Below, piece after piece: positions 1 to 12,479 of a stretch of DNA of 64,000 bases (positions within the stretch are counted from its first letter, which is position 1; the number at the start of each line of letters is the position of its first letter). The translations under genes and the position numbers were made by a program. Source of the stretch: Rotaria socialis (Eukaryota; Rotifera; Eurotatoria; Philodinida; Philodinidae); assembly GCA_905331475.1 (NCBI GenBank), contig CAJNYU010002676.1:1-64000 (forward strand). The letters are read 5' to 3'. The notes under the pieces are model-generated. The model saw only the letters and a program-made list of their open reading frames with translations, did not search any database and had not been told where the DNA came from.

Positions 1-800
1 AAAGAAAAAAAGACAATGATTCATTTTTGAAATAATGAAGAATAAACCATTCATAAAAGTAATAGAATTATATTTTTTTTCAATTGTTCGACTCAATACA
101 TTTACAATCAAACGACATACTACTTATCGATGTGGGAAGAGAAAGGTTCCAGAACATCAAAAATTATAAAATGTTAATGATAGAAGCAATCTCGATATTC
201 ATAAACAGCTGCTAATTTCTTTTTTTTAAAGAGACAATAATCGATATTTTTATTGAAAATGATCTCACTGATTTATTAGTTACAATTGAATAATGTTGAG
301 TCAAATAATGTCATACTTTGATAGGTCGAAATGTAATGTGATCGACACAATTGTTTTAAACTGAATCTTATAAAAACAAATGCTTTTCTCTAATGACAAC
401 GATGAAGTACCTATTTCGATAGTTGTCAGATATCATTCTGATTTAAATCGAGTAATATACGAATTTATTGATGGTGGCTATTACAAGTTATTTCGCTGAA
501 CAAAATACAATATGAATACCGTGAACTTTCGATACTTTCGTCAATAGACACATATAAGTATCAACTGGAAAATTTGTTTAAAATCCCAACTATGCATAAA
601 GCTTAGAACGGTAATCACAAAAGTCATTGTATAAAACACAATTTATTAGACTCGCGACACTGCGTGCTTACTTTTATCATAACTTATGATTATGATCGAT
701 AAGTCAAATATTATTTTCATAGAGTAAAATGATTTCACCGTTTCGATTGAAAATGTAACTGGAGAAAAGGACTATATTTAATGCGATGATCTCAAGAACG

Positions 801-845
801 GGTGTGGGTGTGGGTATGGTTTTGAGTCTGGCCCACACCCACACC
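801..845. repeat. Perfect 14-bp inverted repeat (GT/AC-rich hairpin)
   Basis: GGTGTGGGTGTGGG at 801-814 is exactly the reverse complement of 832-845, with a 17-nt spacer. The stem would be mostly G-C in a strongly AT-rich setting. It lies just upstream of three 21-nt repeats. It may be the end of a small element or a simple-sequence palindrome. Confidence 0.8.
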
Positions 846-872
846 AAGACAATTGGTCGTTTGTGTCAGAAA

Positions 873-935
873 CATGGCTATTTGAGCCATAAAAACTGCC
901 ATTTATACCATAAAAATGGTCATTTGTCCCATTGT
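873..935. repeat. Three imperfect 21-nt direct repeats
   Basis: Units at 873-893, 894-914 and 915-935 share the pattern (C/T)AT-GG/GC-CAT/TAT-TT(A/G)-xxC-CAT-AAA. Each unit is itself a small imperfect inverted repeat, with ATGG-type and CCAT-type ends around ATTTG or ATTTA. In one frame they read as a 7-residue repeat of the HGYLSHK type, but no gene context supports translation. Confidence 0.6.
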
Positions 936-1754
936 TACAGACAGACACAGGTGAATTACGATTTTTAGACCCTATTCTTTCGGTCTAGGGAATATATCCA
1001 ATCAATATTAAAGAATCGATTACATACAAATATCGAACAAAAACATGCAAATCATGTTGTCGTATTTCTATTCAACTTTTTTGAAATATTTGTTTGAATT
1101 TAAACAACAGATTAAATGAGACATTTTGCTGACTTGAAAAAAATTCTGCATATATGAAGAAGTCCTACACAAATCTACATAGAAAACAAATAGTTATGAC
1201 AACTTCAATCCAGATCGGGCTCAAATTTAGCTCATCGATCTGATTACCATGATTAGTAGTAGATGTACAACAATATATTCACTAAAAATAGATTATTGAA
1301 GCTTTCCGAGTAGATTGTTCAGTAGTGTGTTCACTGTAAACTATTCGATATCTTTAATTCAATCGATTTTTATTAACACAAGTATGGATGTTCACAGTTC
1401 ACTTATTGTAAACAGCAATAGAAAGAATGGCACGTGTTTAGAGTAAAATTTGAATGCGTGCTCATATCACACTCGACATCAATAACGCTAGGAGTCACCA
1501 AAATAGAAATAAGAAAAACAAAACAAAAAAAAGTCACTCATTCAATCATACGATGAATGTTCAATACATAAAGAAAGAAAAAAAGGAAAATCATACATTT
1601 CAATTGTAGCGTGAAATAGGGAAAAGAACGAAATATTTTAATTTCTATTATTCATTCTCGTGTTTTTCTTTTTGAAGTTTTTCGATCTGATTCATCGTTT
1701 AACGATCTGTATTTTAATAAGAAAATACATGAATAAATAATTGAATCAAAGAGT

Positions 1755-3235
1755 TTAAACCCACTTTTTCGAACTAGATTCTTTTTCTTCGTCATCTGAT
1801 GAAGAATCTGACGATGATTTTTGATCAGATGCTGAAGAAACTGCATTGGAACTGGACTGAGATCTAAAATAATATCAATAATTTACATGATGAAATAAAG
1901 TTTTTTTTGTTTTTTCGAAAACTTATTGTCAGTTAGGAAAATCAATTTTACGACTCATTATAGCTGATATTATATAATTTGAAAAAATGATTACCTCTTC
2001 CTAGAACAATGTGTCGATGATTTTGGTGGTGGTGTTCGTGGTCCTCGCTGACGTTTTTGTTCAGATAATGATGGAGACGTTGTTTGTCGTTTATGTTTTC
2101 GTTCACGACTAGATCGATCTCGATGCGATGATGAAACTCTAAGTATAAAAATAAAATACAGCGACGTTTTCGATTTTATATTTTAAAATAAATCTTTATT
2201 TCACATAAATAATATATAGAACAGATCGGTAAAAACCAACCTTTATTCAAATTCCATTATATTCTTCAAAACTGCCTTCTTTGAAAGAGAAAAGAAATTT
2301 AGAATATGAGATGAGCAGTTGTCAATATAGTTGAATCGATAAATAATTATGATGAGAAGAAAAGGAAAACTGGATGTATAGCAACGAACAGTTCGATGAA
2401 GTGTTGATCTAGTATTTTTTTCCTATTCGTACCTGTGACGACTACGACTTCGTCGATGACGTGTTACTGCAGGTGTATTTGATGTGTAACGATTAATACC
2501 AGATGATGAATACATATTTCGATAGGACCGAGATGATGATGACGACGAGGATGGTCGTGGCGTTGTAGGAAGGTAAGTAGGTGGAGGTTGTAGTCGTTGC
2601 ATTAAATATGGATCAGCATACGCTCGATAATAAGCTGGATCACTGTACATAGCTTGATGGTGATAATAGAAATCTTGTGATTGTAATTGGTGCATCGATG
2701 ATAAACGAGAATTTTGTTTCAATGATGGCGGTGTTAAAGATCGACCACGAGATGCCATCGAAGAATTAGTTAGTGGCATTGAATATGGATAATGTTGATA
2801 ATAACTTTGACGAAATACTTGCATCGGTGGCAAACGATTTGCTGTTACCTATAGGAATATAGTCGAAAGAAAAAGCTTTAATAGAAAAGAGGTATTGGCT
2901 TTTATTATTATTGATGAAACCTGTAAATGACTGTATAAAGTCGACGTGGGCGAATGATCACGAGACGATGGACGTCGACTATCACGTGATGGTTTATCTG
3001 ATTTAGCATATTCAACACGAAGTTTCGAACCGTTTACAGTTCTATTATGTATATGTTCTAACGCACGTTGTGCATCACTTGATGATGTAAATTCAACAAA
3101 CGCAAAATGTTTATTTTCATCAATGTATATCGTTGATATTTCACCATATTTACTAAATAAACGATTTAAATCTGATTTACGATTATCACCTATATCACCA
3201 ACAAATAATTTCAATGGACCATGCGACGAACGCAT
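1755..3235 (-). CDS. SR-related RNA-binding protein with one RRM (4 exons)
   Basis: Exons (minus): 3235-2921, 2848-2433, 2138-1995, 1863-1755, giving 327 aa; phases agree at each junction. Residues about 8-78 form one RRM: RNP2 reads LFVGDI and RNP1 reads KHFAFVEF. A region rich in Ser, Tyr and Gln follows (about 105-240), then RS-type stretches (RSRSRHR, SSHRDRSSRERKHKR) and an acidic Ser tail ending in SSKKWV. A single RRM with a C-terminal RS region is the layout of SR splicing factors and SR-related proteins. Exact orthology is not clear because the middle is low-complexity. It is expected to act in the nucleus in pre-mRNA splicing. The third intron (2139-2432, 294 nt) is unusually long for this window. 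The gene diverges from eL30, with 303 bp between the two ATGs. ATG 3235 is chosen because the RRM starts a few residues later. Confidence 0.85.
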
Positions 3236-3538
3236 CGACGTTTTGATTTCAATTTTTTAAATATATATACACACAAAAATAACAACAATACTGTGTATAT
3301 GGTTAACAACGAACGCGAGAAATCCATTGGCGATAGTAGCGCTCAATGAATACACGACAATATATATATATATATATATGTGAAGGAGGTCGATACCTGT
3401 CTGAAATATAGTCGAATCAAAATGGCGACATGAAAATACCATATAGAATGGATTGTATTTATCATTTCGAACATATATTTCATACTATTCATCTGGTATT
3501 GAAGGTTTTCTAGTTTTTTAGATTTTCTTGTTGACATT
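3236..3538. promoter_or_regulatory. Shared divergent promoter region, SR protein / eL30
   Basis: The 303 bp between the two start codons must hold both promoters and both 5' UTRs. It contains a TA dinucleotide run (about 3359-3380) and pyrimidine-rich tracts just before the eL30 ATG, which could serve as a TOP-like leader. Inference from position only; no core promoter motif is identified with confidence. Confidence 0.45.
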
Positions 3539-4031
3539 ATGGCACCACCAAAGAAAGTCGCCGGAGTATGTTTAAATCTTATTTTACTTTGAGCTCTATT
3601 AATCTTTTGTATCGCATTTTGTTTTCGTGTATAGAAAAAACAAGCTGAGACAATTAATCAACGTCTTCAACTTGTTATGAAATCCGGAAAATATGTTCTT
3701 GGCTATCGTCAAACATTGAAGGCATTACGAAATGGACAAGCTAAATTAATTCTTGTTTCAGCTAATACACCACAAATTAGGTTTGTTGATTTTGATTCTT
3801 ATGAAATTTGACCGTTGCTTTTTTTGCTTATTAAATAGAAAAAGTGAAATCGAATATTATGCTATGTTAGCTAAAACTGGTGTACATCATTATGGTGGAA
3901 ATAATATTGAACTAGGTACAGCTTGTGGTAAATACTTCCGCGTTGGTATTCTTGCTATAACTGATCCAGGTGACTCCGATATCATCCGAACAGTACCAGG
4001 CGAACAATCGACTGCTATTGCAACATCATAA
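3539..4031 (+). CDS. RPL30: Large ribosomal subunit protein eL30 (3 exons)
   Basis: Exons 3539-3565, 3635-3780 and 3839-4031 join in frame to about 121 aa. The protein matches eL30 throughout: a basic N-terminus (MAPPKKVAG), [18 protein letters not shown], then [38 protein letters not shown], and the end [11 protein letters not shown]. eL30 is a small alpha/beta protein of the 60S subunit and binds kink-turn RNA. Length is close to the usual 105-117 aa. Codons are strongly biased, as expected for a highly expressed gene. Introns are 69 and 58 nt. The tiny first coding exon (9 codons) is typical of ribosomal-protein genes with a regulatory first intron. Confidence 0.97.
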
Positions 4032-4844
4032 GCATAGTTATGTTATGGTTTTCTTAAACTTGTTTTTTGTCATTGCAAGATTTCTATCGGTTGTTTTTGT
4101 TAACAAGAATTATGAAAAAGAAGAACAATAAGAAAACATCATGAATAAAAAAATAACAAATATATATGTATACAGACGTCTTCGACTAAATTGTAACGAT
4201 TAAATTGTATATACACCGTTGTAGATGGACATCAAATATTAATCTATGAGTTTTCTACATCGATTTTCGAGTTACATAAAACTTTAAGTTAAACATTACG
4301 GATTTTTAATTCGATTCAAAAAAAACTTCATGTGGTGATTCTTTTATATCATCAATTCGTAGTAGAAGTTTACAAGAACTTAGGCTTGGGAATACGCGTG
4401 ACGGGCATATATGTAATCGCATTGTGATATTTGTAGATTTTTTTCTCTCACTATTAAGAGAAAAATAAGATTATACTGAATAGACAAACCTTTACTCTAC
4501 AATAAAAGTCGCACGAATCAAAGGCAATCAAAAATGACCTGTTTATCAGTACGAAAACCAACCGACACATGCAGCATAGGAAAAAGTAGTGTCACTCAAT
4601 TTTAATCGGTACGAAAAATTCCCTGATTATAACTTCCAACTCGAACGAAGACATAAAATGAAAGCATAATTAAGAAATTAGTTAAACAAAGTTCTACCAA
4701 AAATTATTTTGACAATTGTTGACTTTTATATTTTGAAAAAAAAGTAATAAGGTACACTATGTGACTATCTTATTCACTAATGCCCTCGATGTTTAAAAAG
4801 AATGTCTATATCTTTAAACGAGAAAAAAAATTTGAAAATGCATA

Positions 4845-4910
4845 ACCTCCCTATAGTGGACACTTTTGAAAAGTCCGAAGGCTATCCACTATAGAGAGGG
4901 TTTACTGTAA
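4845..4910. repeat. Inverted repeat, pogo/Tigger-like terminus
   Basis: CTATAGTGGA at 4851-4860 is exactly complementary to 4885-4894. The similarity extends outward imperfectly as CCTCC versus CCCTCT, and the right arm continues to a TTTACTGTA sequence. Read on the minus strand the right arm is TACAGTAAACCCTCTCTATA, which resembles terminal repeats of pogo/Tigger-type elements that insert at TA. The 24-bp spacer makes it either a tiny deletion derivative or two adjoining ends. Family assignment is by recall, not search. Confidence 0.5.
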
Positions 4911-6642
4911 ATATTTTTCCTATCCAAACTTTGACAACATAGAATGCATCTTTGGGTCCTTTGGTATAAAGTTCTTTGAACATCGCAAATGAATCAGTGG
5001 TTTGATTCATTTTGATACGCTATAGACAAAACATTACTGATAAGCTACGTAAACAGTGCCCTATTCCTAACTCGATTCACTTACGTCCGGTTTCATATTA
5101 GTGTCAGCTTCTTGACTGACGTGAACTAGATAATGTCTCTATAATGAAAAATATTCTTCCGTTTAAATAAAAGATTGAGTTGTATTATTTATTTTTTTGA
5201 TTCAAGATATCCAGCAAATTTTACAAGTTTCAATCAATCTGTATTCATAAAATTTGGTATTGACATAAAATCTATGGATGCTGATGAAGGCCAAAATGGT
5301 TTAAAATCACTCATTTTTTTTATCATAGCTCATGATGTTCTTATACTTGATCGTAATATACAAACAATTCTTATCCTCTATTGCCTTGGTTTCTGAACTT
5401 TAGTTAACATCTTTGAGTAAGAATTACAATCGCTTTTCAATTATGTTCTCTTTTTATTATAATACATTCGTAAAAATTTGAGAATTTGAATAACATAAAG
5501 TATTCAATCTAGTATTACATAATAACTAAGTTTGTTACCAAGATGCAACTTTCGAGTATTAATATTCTGTCCTTCGAATATCTCATGGTAAGTCACAACA
5601 TATCATTCGATGCAGAATTGAACGGGCTACCAAGCATTATAAATGTTTTTATTGGCAATCGATTCTTCTCATAGAGATAAGATCAAAATACTCAAAAACA
5701 GAGAAAATTTTGTACCATGAAAAATCGCTATTTTTCGACTTTTTTGATTTTAAACTGACGTCACAGAGAAATGTCATATATATAGTTTGGTAATTACTAA
5801 AGTCAATAGTCACACGAAGAGAGAACAAAACGAAATATGCAGAATAAAAGGTACGCATCTAAAGGTTGCTTCATCCAGTTTTGTGTACATCGGCTTAATA
5901 AAAGTAATATATAGCAATAGATTTCAAAATTCATTTGTTTTTAATAAAAAAAGACTTCTGCCTGTTGTTCTGATTTTTCTATGTATGCCACTGCAACAGA
6001 TGTTGATTGTAATCTTGGAAAAAACAATGTTAAAAATAGAACATTGAGGCATCCGCTTAAATGTTGTTTTTCTCGTATGCTAAAGTGCAATGTCATTTTC
6101 CAAATGAAAAAAACATCAAGCTCTTTCGATCAATGTCACTTCATAAAAATCATGTTTACGAAAAGTCAATTTTGTTACTCAAGATTAATTGTAAGGTGCT
6201 GTTGTAGATTCCTCAAAAAAGAACGACTATCTTGACAAAATAATTTATTCGAGAAAAATGAAAGAGCAGCATGAATTGTACAAGGATAAAGCAACTTAAG
6301 AACGATCAAGCAAATAGATAAAAGAAACTTCTAAATTGTTCAATATTATTCGCATAGACGATAAGCCACCGATTGTGTACTACATAGCGGTTCATTTATT
6401 TCAAATATATATATGCAATACGTAATAGTAACTCATTTGTATCTGTCGATATTACTGTCTAAAATAGAATAATATAAAATTTACAATAACAAAAGCGATA
6501 AGCATTCTCTTACTCGAAGGACTCCTAAATGTCCAAGTACAACATTCATCAATTCATGTGCATACATTTCTTCCTGTTGTCAGTTTTTTACACATTGTTG
6601 TATCAGTTGAACGATGACTGTATGCATTGCTAACATCATTGT

Positions 6643-7120
6643 TAGGGATGCAACGGTGACGGTGATTCACCGCTATATCGTCACCGGTTCACCGATCCAC
6701 TACGATAACCGGTATTCCACGAAGCAAAGAGTTTCTTGAGAAAATAACGTTGTTTTATATACAACAGCCTGCTCTATGGTTGCAACGGTGGGCTCGAAAG
6801 TGCACCCAAAGCTTGCTCGCAAATCAAAAAAATACTACACAATGCTGAGAAACCCATTACAGATTCGGATTTCCCGACCCCGATTTACTTTCAGGGTCAT
6901 ATGAAAACAAAATATTTTATTCAAAACAACTATTTCTTTTCCCGTTATCCATGACGGGGACCAGGGGTGAAAATCTGACCGAAAACAAAAGTTATACAAA
7001 TAATTAACCCTAATTCACTCTCCCCCGATGACTCCCCGGGGAGTCCCCACAAAATAACGAAATCCCTGGGGATTCTTCTAGGGAGAGTTGACTAGGGGTG
7101 TACTCACTTTTTGAGTACAC
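6643..7120. mobile_element. hAT-like transposon remnant patch
   Basis: A GC-rich island in AT-rich DNA. It opens with TAGGGATGCAACGGTGACGG, a start like many hAT termini. It also contains a GGGGTGAAAATC-type motif (about 6963), a perfect 16-bp palindrome GACTCCCCGGGGAGTC (7030-7045), and TAGGGGTGTACTCA (from 7094) as a second hAT-like end. The last overlaps a perfect 9-bp hairpin, GTGTACTCA / TGAGTACAC (7098-7120). No single pair of matching ends with target duplications could be established, so this is probably a nested or decayed mosaic. Confidence 0.45.
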
Positions 7121-9414
7121 AAAAAAAAAGAAGAATTAAACGAATTCTTGAAAGTAATTTGATGATTAATGTTGCGTTCTTTTCCTTAAAAATTTTTATG
7201 GAATGGTGGCAACTGTTGATTCTATTTAGAAAATTGTAATGTTTTATTTATTAGTCATAAAAATTTATTTCCGCAGTTTTCCGTTACCTGGACACTTAAG
7301 AGGTTTGTTTCCAAAATATTATTTATACTTGATTAACAAACATTTTACTTTGAACTACTGTATTGAATTCTTTTATCTTTTATTTTACAAAACTGGAAAA
7401 CTTATTCGAGAATAACAAATTTTTCTAGTATTGTTGCTAATGATGTTGTTAACATTAGCAGCAGCATTGTATCGAATTTCATAATTTACTGATAACGAAA
7501 ACCAGGTTCATTAATAGTAACTTTTACCGAATGATATAATCGTCTTACACGTATTTTATCAAAATCTGATTTCGTTTTATTGAGAAAGAAAAATAGAAGT
7601 GTTACAAATGCAGCTAAACTCTAACTATTAGATATAACCTTTCTATGGTTCTAAGACGAGTACATCTTATTTAGTTAGGTGTCGAATTTCAATAGAACAT
7701 GAATATTTTTCAAATTATCAAAAAATCGAAACTTTAAAGTCAAAATAGTATAGTCGTCATTTGATAATTGGGAGAAAAAAATCAAATATTAATAAGAAAA
7801 CTAAAATAAAAACTAATGATTATTCTCTCCAAAAAGAAGATGTTTTGGAAAATTTCCCCGGCGTGCATTTACATACTCGAGACACGTTAGTTGTTACTTA
7901 TTAGAGAAAATTGTTTTTTTTCCACAAGCGACCGTAGTTACCTTTGTCCTAAGGCAATATGTTAAATACTATCTATTGATTTGTTATTGTTTATATTATT
8001 TTATTTTATTTTATTTTATTTATTTTCATTCAAATGAATCTAGCATTGCATTGAAACAAAAAACACTTATTCATGAAAAATTCACTTCGAAATTAGTACT
8101 CTCTATGCTTTGTTATTTCTAATAAAAATATAAATACTAAAACTATGCATCTTATCAGTACAGAATAGATATCCTATAATATATACAAGTACTACTTTAG
8201 TTGTTAATAGTATGAAGTAAACGTAGAACTTAAGTTTTATTGCATATGTTTTATGTACAACTTCTACGCTCGAATACAATAGAACAGAATACATTTAATT
8301 GTAACCGAATCATAAAACCAAATAGAATAGCACAATTTTAATTGAATTGGTCAGTACGTATGACATATGAATTTTAAATAGAATATTCTTTAATAAGACA
8401 CCTTAGAAGGTGTACAATAGAATCAATAGATTTTGTCCTACAAGTCTAATATTAAATTACATGAAACGGCGACAATTGCATTGATTTTGTTTTATTGTTT
8501 CTTTTTCATATAAAGACCGATCTTTTTTCATAACGAGACAAGATATTCTCAATTTAGCGAGTTTATTGCTCTATAAAATTTCGAATTAACCAATATTCAT
8601 TTGTATACAATGATATGGTAAGTAGAGAAATGTTTTATCCGAGTTTTTATTGATGCAACAAGATTGCTTCTGCCTTAGTCAATATAAATCTCATTCTAAA
8701 GGTCATGCCGAAGTGACTTTTTTTATCCTTGAACTTTGTTCTGTAAAGTTTCCTTCGACTGATTGAGTCGAATAAATTTGATTCATACAAACAAAGAGAA
8801 AAAATTCAATTGGCTCGAATTATAGATTTCCTAGCGACTCCATCGTTAGCTCATGATATTGAGGACAATGCTAGTTAGATAACAAGTCGCCTGCTGTTTT
8901 CTGTTTTGTCATAATAGAAAAATAAAAGAACAAAATTTCGGCTATATAGCAGAGCTGTTTCATTTATATAGTTGACAAACTTCGAACGCTTGATGAATGC
9001 ACTGCCACTTTTGGTTGACATTATTTCGCTTTGTGTTTTTTCTTTCTCTTTTCTTGGAAGGAAAAATGTGTTCTTTATTCTTCTATTCAAATATTTGATT
9101 TGAGCCATTGAATAGAAAAAATACTTTAAATGAAGAACACAATTTCATAGACGACAAGGAATTTGATCTTCTAAATTAACACATATTCGTCGTAGATAAC
9201 ATTTTTTCCCTCAACTCATTACCTGTGAATTTACTCGTCAATACATGCACACATTCTTGTCCTTCGTCATACACCAACATAAACAGTACAATTAGAATGA
9301 AAAAATCGGCTGTACGCCTTGATCTTTGTAGGCTATTTTTCATCATTCCAGCACGTTTTCTCTCATTTTTATCCCATCATGATCAGATAAAGAATAACAT
9401 CATCCGATCGAAAT

Positions 9415-10097
9415 ATGTATCTATTAAAATCCAGAAAGAAATATCAACATAAATTATTTCAACGTCAATCCTTATTTTTTCGTTTCCAATCGTAAGATTT
9501 ACTTTTCTTTTTTTGTTTTATAAATATACGTATATTAAATGTTTTATTTATATTTCTACTAGTAAACGTCGTCTAAAGTCTGATTTTGGATTTCATGAAA
9601 TTCGAACTAAACAAATTCATTCAAGATCATTTTTTAGCAAAGTTCATCGAGCATATCGTTCAATATGTGTAAGTGTTACGCTGATTGTTCGTCTTTTTAT
9701 TTTTATTGATCGTTTAATACAAAAATTGATAATATTCATTGAAAAAATCATTCGCATTATTCAAGTTGTTCACGGATGGATACAAATGGTCAGATCAATA
9801 TGTTCAGCTATTCATTTGATTGTCTCACGTTTAATGATACTTATATTTAAAATTTACCAAATAGTTCATTTATTATCGATTTTATTCGAACCATTTTCAA
9901 ATGGAACTTTCCAAAATATCGTACGATCGTTTTCACACTTTATTTATGACTATTATTCATCAAATGGAGCTTGTTATACATTGAAAGCTCGTACAAATAA
10001 TTTTATTGGTACAGTACGAGCAAAATGGAAAAGAAGTTCAACTATTGTCATTGATGATGATATTTATTATGATGCTCTTAATGAAGAAAACAAATGA
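9415..10097 (+). CDS. Orphan protein with hydrophobic/amphipathic helices (2 exons)
   Basis: Exons 9415-9491 and 9563-10097 join in phase to 203 aa. The 71-nt intron has clean GTAAG...CTAG ends. I do not recognise a family. The first 60 residues are basic (RKKYQHKLFQRQ, SKRRLKSDFG). Residues about 62-135 alternate Ile/Val/Leu/Phe with Arg/Lys/His/Gln at helical spacing (for example RLIQKLIIFIEKIIRIIQVV). The C-terminus is acidic (IDDDIYYDALNEENK). The middle could be membrane-surface or monotopic helices. No signal peptide is seen. ATG 9415 is the first in-frame start that gives coding-like sequence before the splice; further upstream exons cannot be excluded. No neighbour lies within 5 kb. 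Confidence 0.6.
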
Positions 10098-12479
10098 TTT
10101 TCTTTTACATTACAAATCTCTATTTTTTTGTAAAATGAATTTCTTTTCTACATATATTTTATTGTTATTTTGCTTTCTGTAAGTTTGATGATCAAGAGAC
10201 ATAGTCATGATTCAGTTGTTTTCATTCTATAAATAATTTTGTTTATGGAAAAATTTCTTTATGAAGTCTGAATAGAGATATTAGAATCTCAACATTTTTA
10301 ATCATAATAATAAATTCTAGTAAAATAATCTTTATTGAATTTTTACTACTGATCTAATCGATTGATACTTTGAAATAAAATTTAAAAAAATGCTGCTTTT
10401 TTAAGTCGATTATCTCGGATGAAAAATAATGTAGACAAAAGAAACTCACATAATACAATAGTAAATTGTTAAAGCTCAAAGAAGTAAAGTTTCAAGTTAA
10501 GAAATGTGACTATTAGACATAACACCGGTTCGTTTTGAAACCTGCGTCAAATGATCGATTCTTTTGATTCAAGAAATAAAAGGAGATGACTATTATATTT
10601 AGGAAAGATTAAAAATAACGGAGTCTGTCATGCATTGGAAACTCGTATCGCTGAATACTTCGATTGTGAATTATCATCAATCTGTTGAAATCGGAATCCG
10701 ATTTATCTCCAGGATCTACTATAAAATGAGAAAACGCAAACATTAAAGAACTCTTCGTGTTACTCGTTTATAATTTAAGTTTATTTTAATTATAATGGTT
10801 TAGTTCAGAGAGGATATCTGTACTATGGAGAATTTTGAGGTCCGCCGATTTGCTACTAGACCGGTACTTATATTTCTCTTCTTATCTGATAGAAAATGTA
10901 ACGTGAAACCGTTGTAATGTTTGGCTACATCACATCTATGAAACAATCCCATAAGTCGTCAGTTCAGTATTGTTGTTGATTTCAGATCTGCTCTAAATCT
11001 CATTTAATCTATTAGCCGACAATTTGAATCAGCAATAATCTTCTTTGATATTAGTTTTATTTACGTTCTACCACTGTTCACATTTTATTATGAAAAGAAT
11101 CCATAGAAAAATACACATTTCAATTGGCTCTTTTGGTACTAATGGGTCTGATGAATCAGCCTTCGAGTATAAGGCGATTTGTATTTTTATTCATGTGTAT
11201 TCTATTGATGTGAAGTGCTTGTGCAATAAACTATAATGACGATATGGTAGTATTGAGAAAGTTGGCGGATTGATTCTTTAAGTAATTCCTTCATTTTTGG
11301 TTAATCCTATACCAATGCGTGGTTGTATAATATCCTAGAGGAATCATTTTCTGACATTTATCCTCATTTGCAATGTGCAAAAGCATTCGAAAATAATTGA
11401 TTTATCGAAAATTAACCTTCCGACTGAAAAAGAAAGTGCCTTACGTTATTGGATTTGACTCAGAAATACGACTTCCCTTTTCATTCAAAACAATGTATCA
11501 CGTGCGCCTGTTCGTTGCTTATACGAACAAACGATTATTTCGCCGAAAAACAATAGTTGTATTTCTATTTCTAGCACAAACATCAATCGAAAACACTAAC
11601 AGGTCTGTATGGCATTGATCCAAAGCATCTGTGTTTTATAAGCATTAAAATAAAGTTGGCAGTTGTTACCAAGAAACTGAAACAAAGACATGGCAATTGT
11701 TTAGAGAGCATTAATCGGTTCTTTGATAAGAAAGCAATTGCTGAATTCAATCAACGACTCAAAACTGATCGGTCAAAAATAAAAGAAAGATATTGAACTG
11801 GCAATTTCATATAAATAAAAATGTTTTGAATAGATGACAAATAGGTCGGGTGAGATCAAGCCTTTTTATTTTCGACCTACGAAAAACAATGCCTACGTTT
11901 ATTTACATCACATCTGTAGAACACTCGGGAATGTCAGTTTTTCGTTTAATCGAATTAGACACTTGAAATGTGTTTTAAAACCATCTTTCTGTTATTTTGT
12001 TTGAAGAATACTCACTGAGAACTATGGGATATTAAAATATTATCTCGAATTTCAGTTTTGTGCACCTATATTGAAACCAAATCGATACACATATATATAT
12101 ATATATGGTTTCATTTTATCATAATCAATCTATTTTTAAAACTTATATAAAAATAGTTATAACTATCAACACGTTATCAATAGTACACTGAAGTACTTTT
12201 TGCTTTAGAAGTCTGTTCAACATCAGTTAGCTTTTTATTCACCCAGTTTTTTTTAAAATTTCGCTCTATTTGTTCATGACATCCTATCTTTTTTATGGTT
12301 TTTAGTACAGTTTCTTCGGACGCTTACGAGAGAGAAAAATAACGATAACATATAGAGAACAAAAAACAAACAAACTGGAGAGGCAGTGATGACGAATCCA
12401 CGTGTATTGAATTGTTTTTTTCTTTCTTGACTATTCTTCCATTATCGAATATCTTTGAAACCCAAACACCAAAACACCG

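Larger units (their letters stand above)
1..1754. other. Intergenic region with GC-rich hairpin and 21-nt repeats
   Basis: No convincing exon is visible. The one notable stretch is 796-960, a locally GC-richer patch with a perfect 14-bp inverted repeat followed by three 21-nt imperfect direct repeats (listed separately). The rest is AT-rich and lacks long reading frames with splice-site context. The last 150 bases are probably 3' UTR and flank of the minus-strand SR-protein gene. Confidence 0.6.
4032..9414. other. Intergenic region with DNA-transposon remnants
   Basis: No intact gene is supported. Short open frames at 5175-5396, 5787-6235 and 8103-8294 lack splice or family support. Visible structure includes an inverted repeat resembling pogo/Tigger-type ends (4845-4910), a hAT-like patch (6643-7120) and a pentanucleotide (TTTTA) run near 7995-8025. 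Confidence 0.55.

Noticed and set aside
5787-6235. Two overlapping 84-86 codon frames
   Set aside because: Different frames over the same AT-rich DNA, without motifs or splice support.
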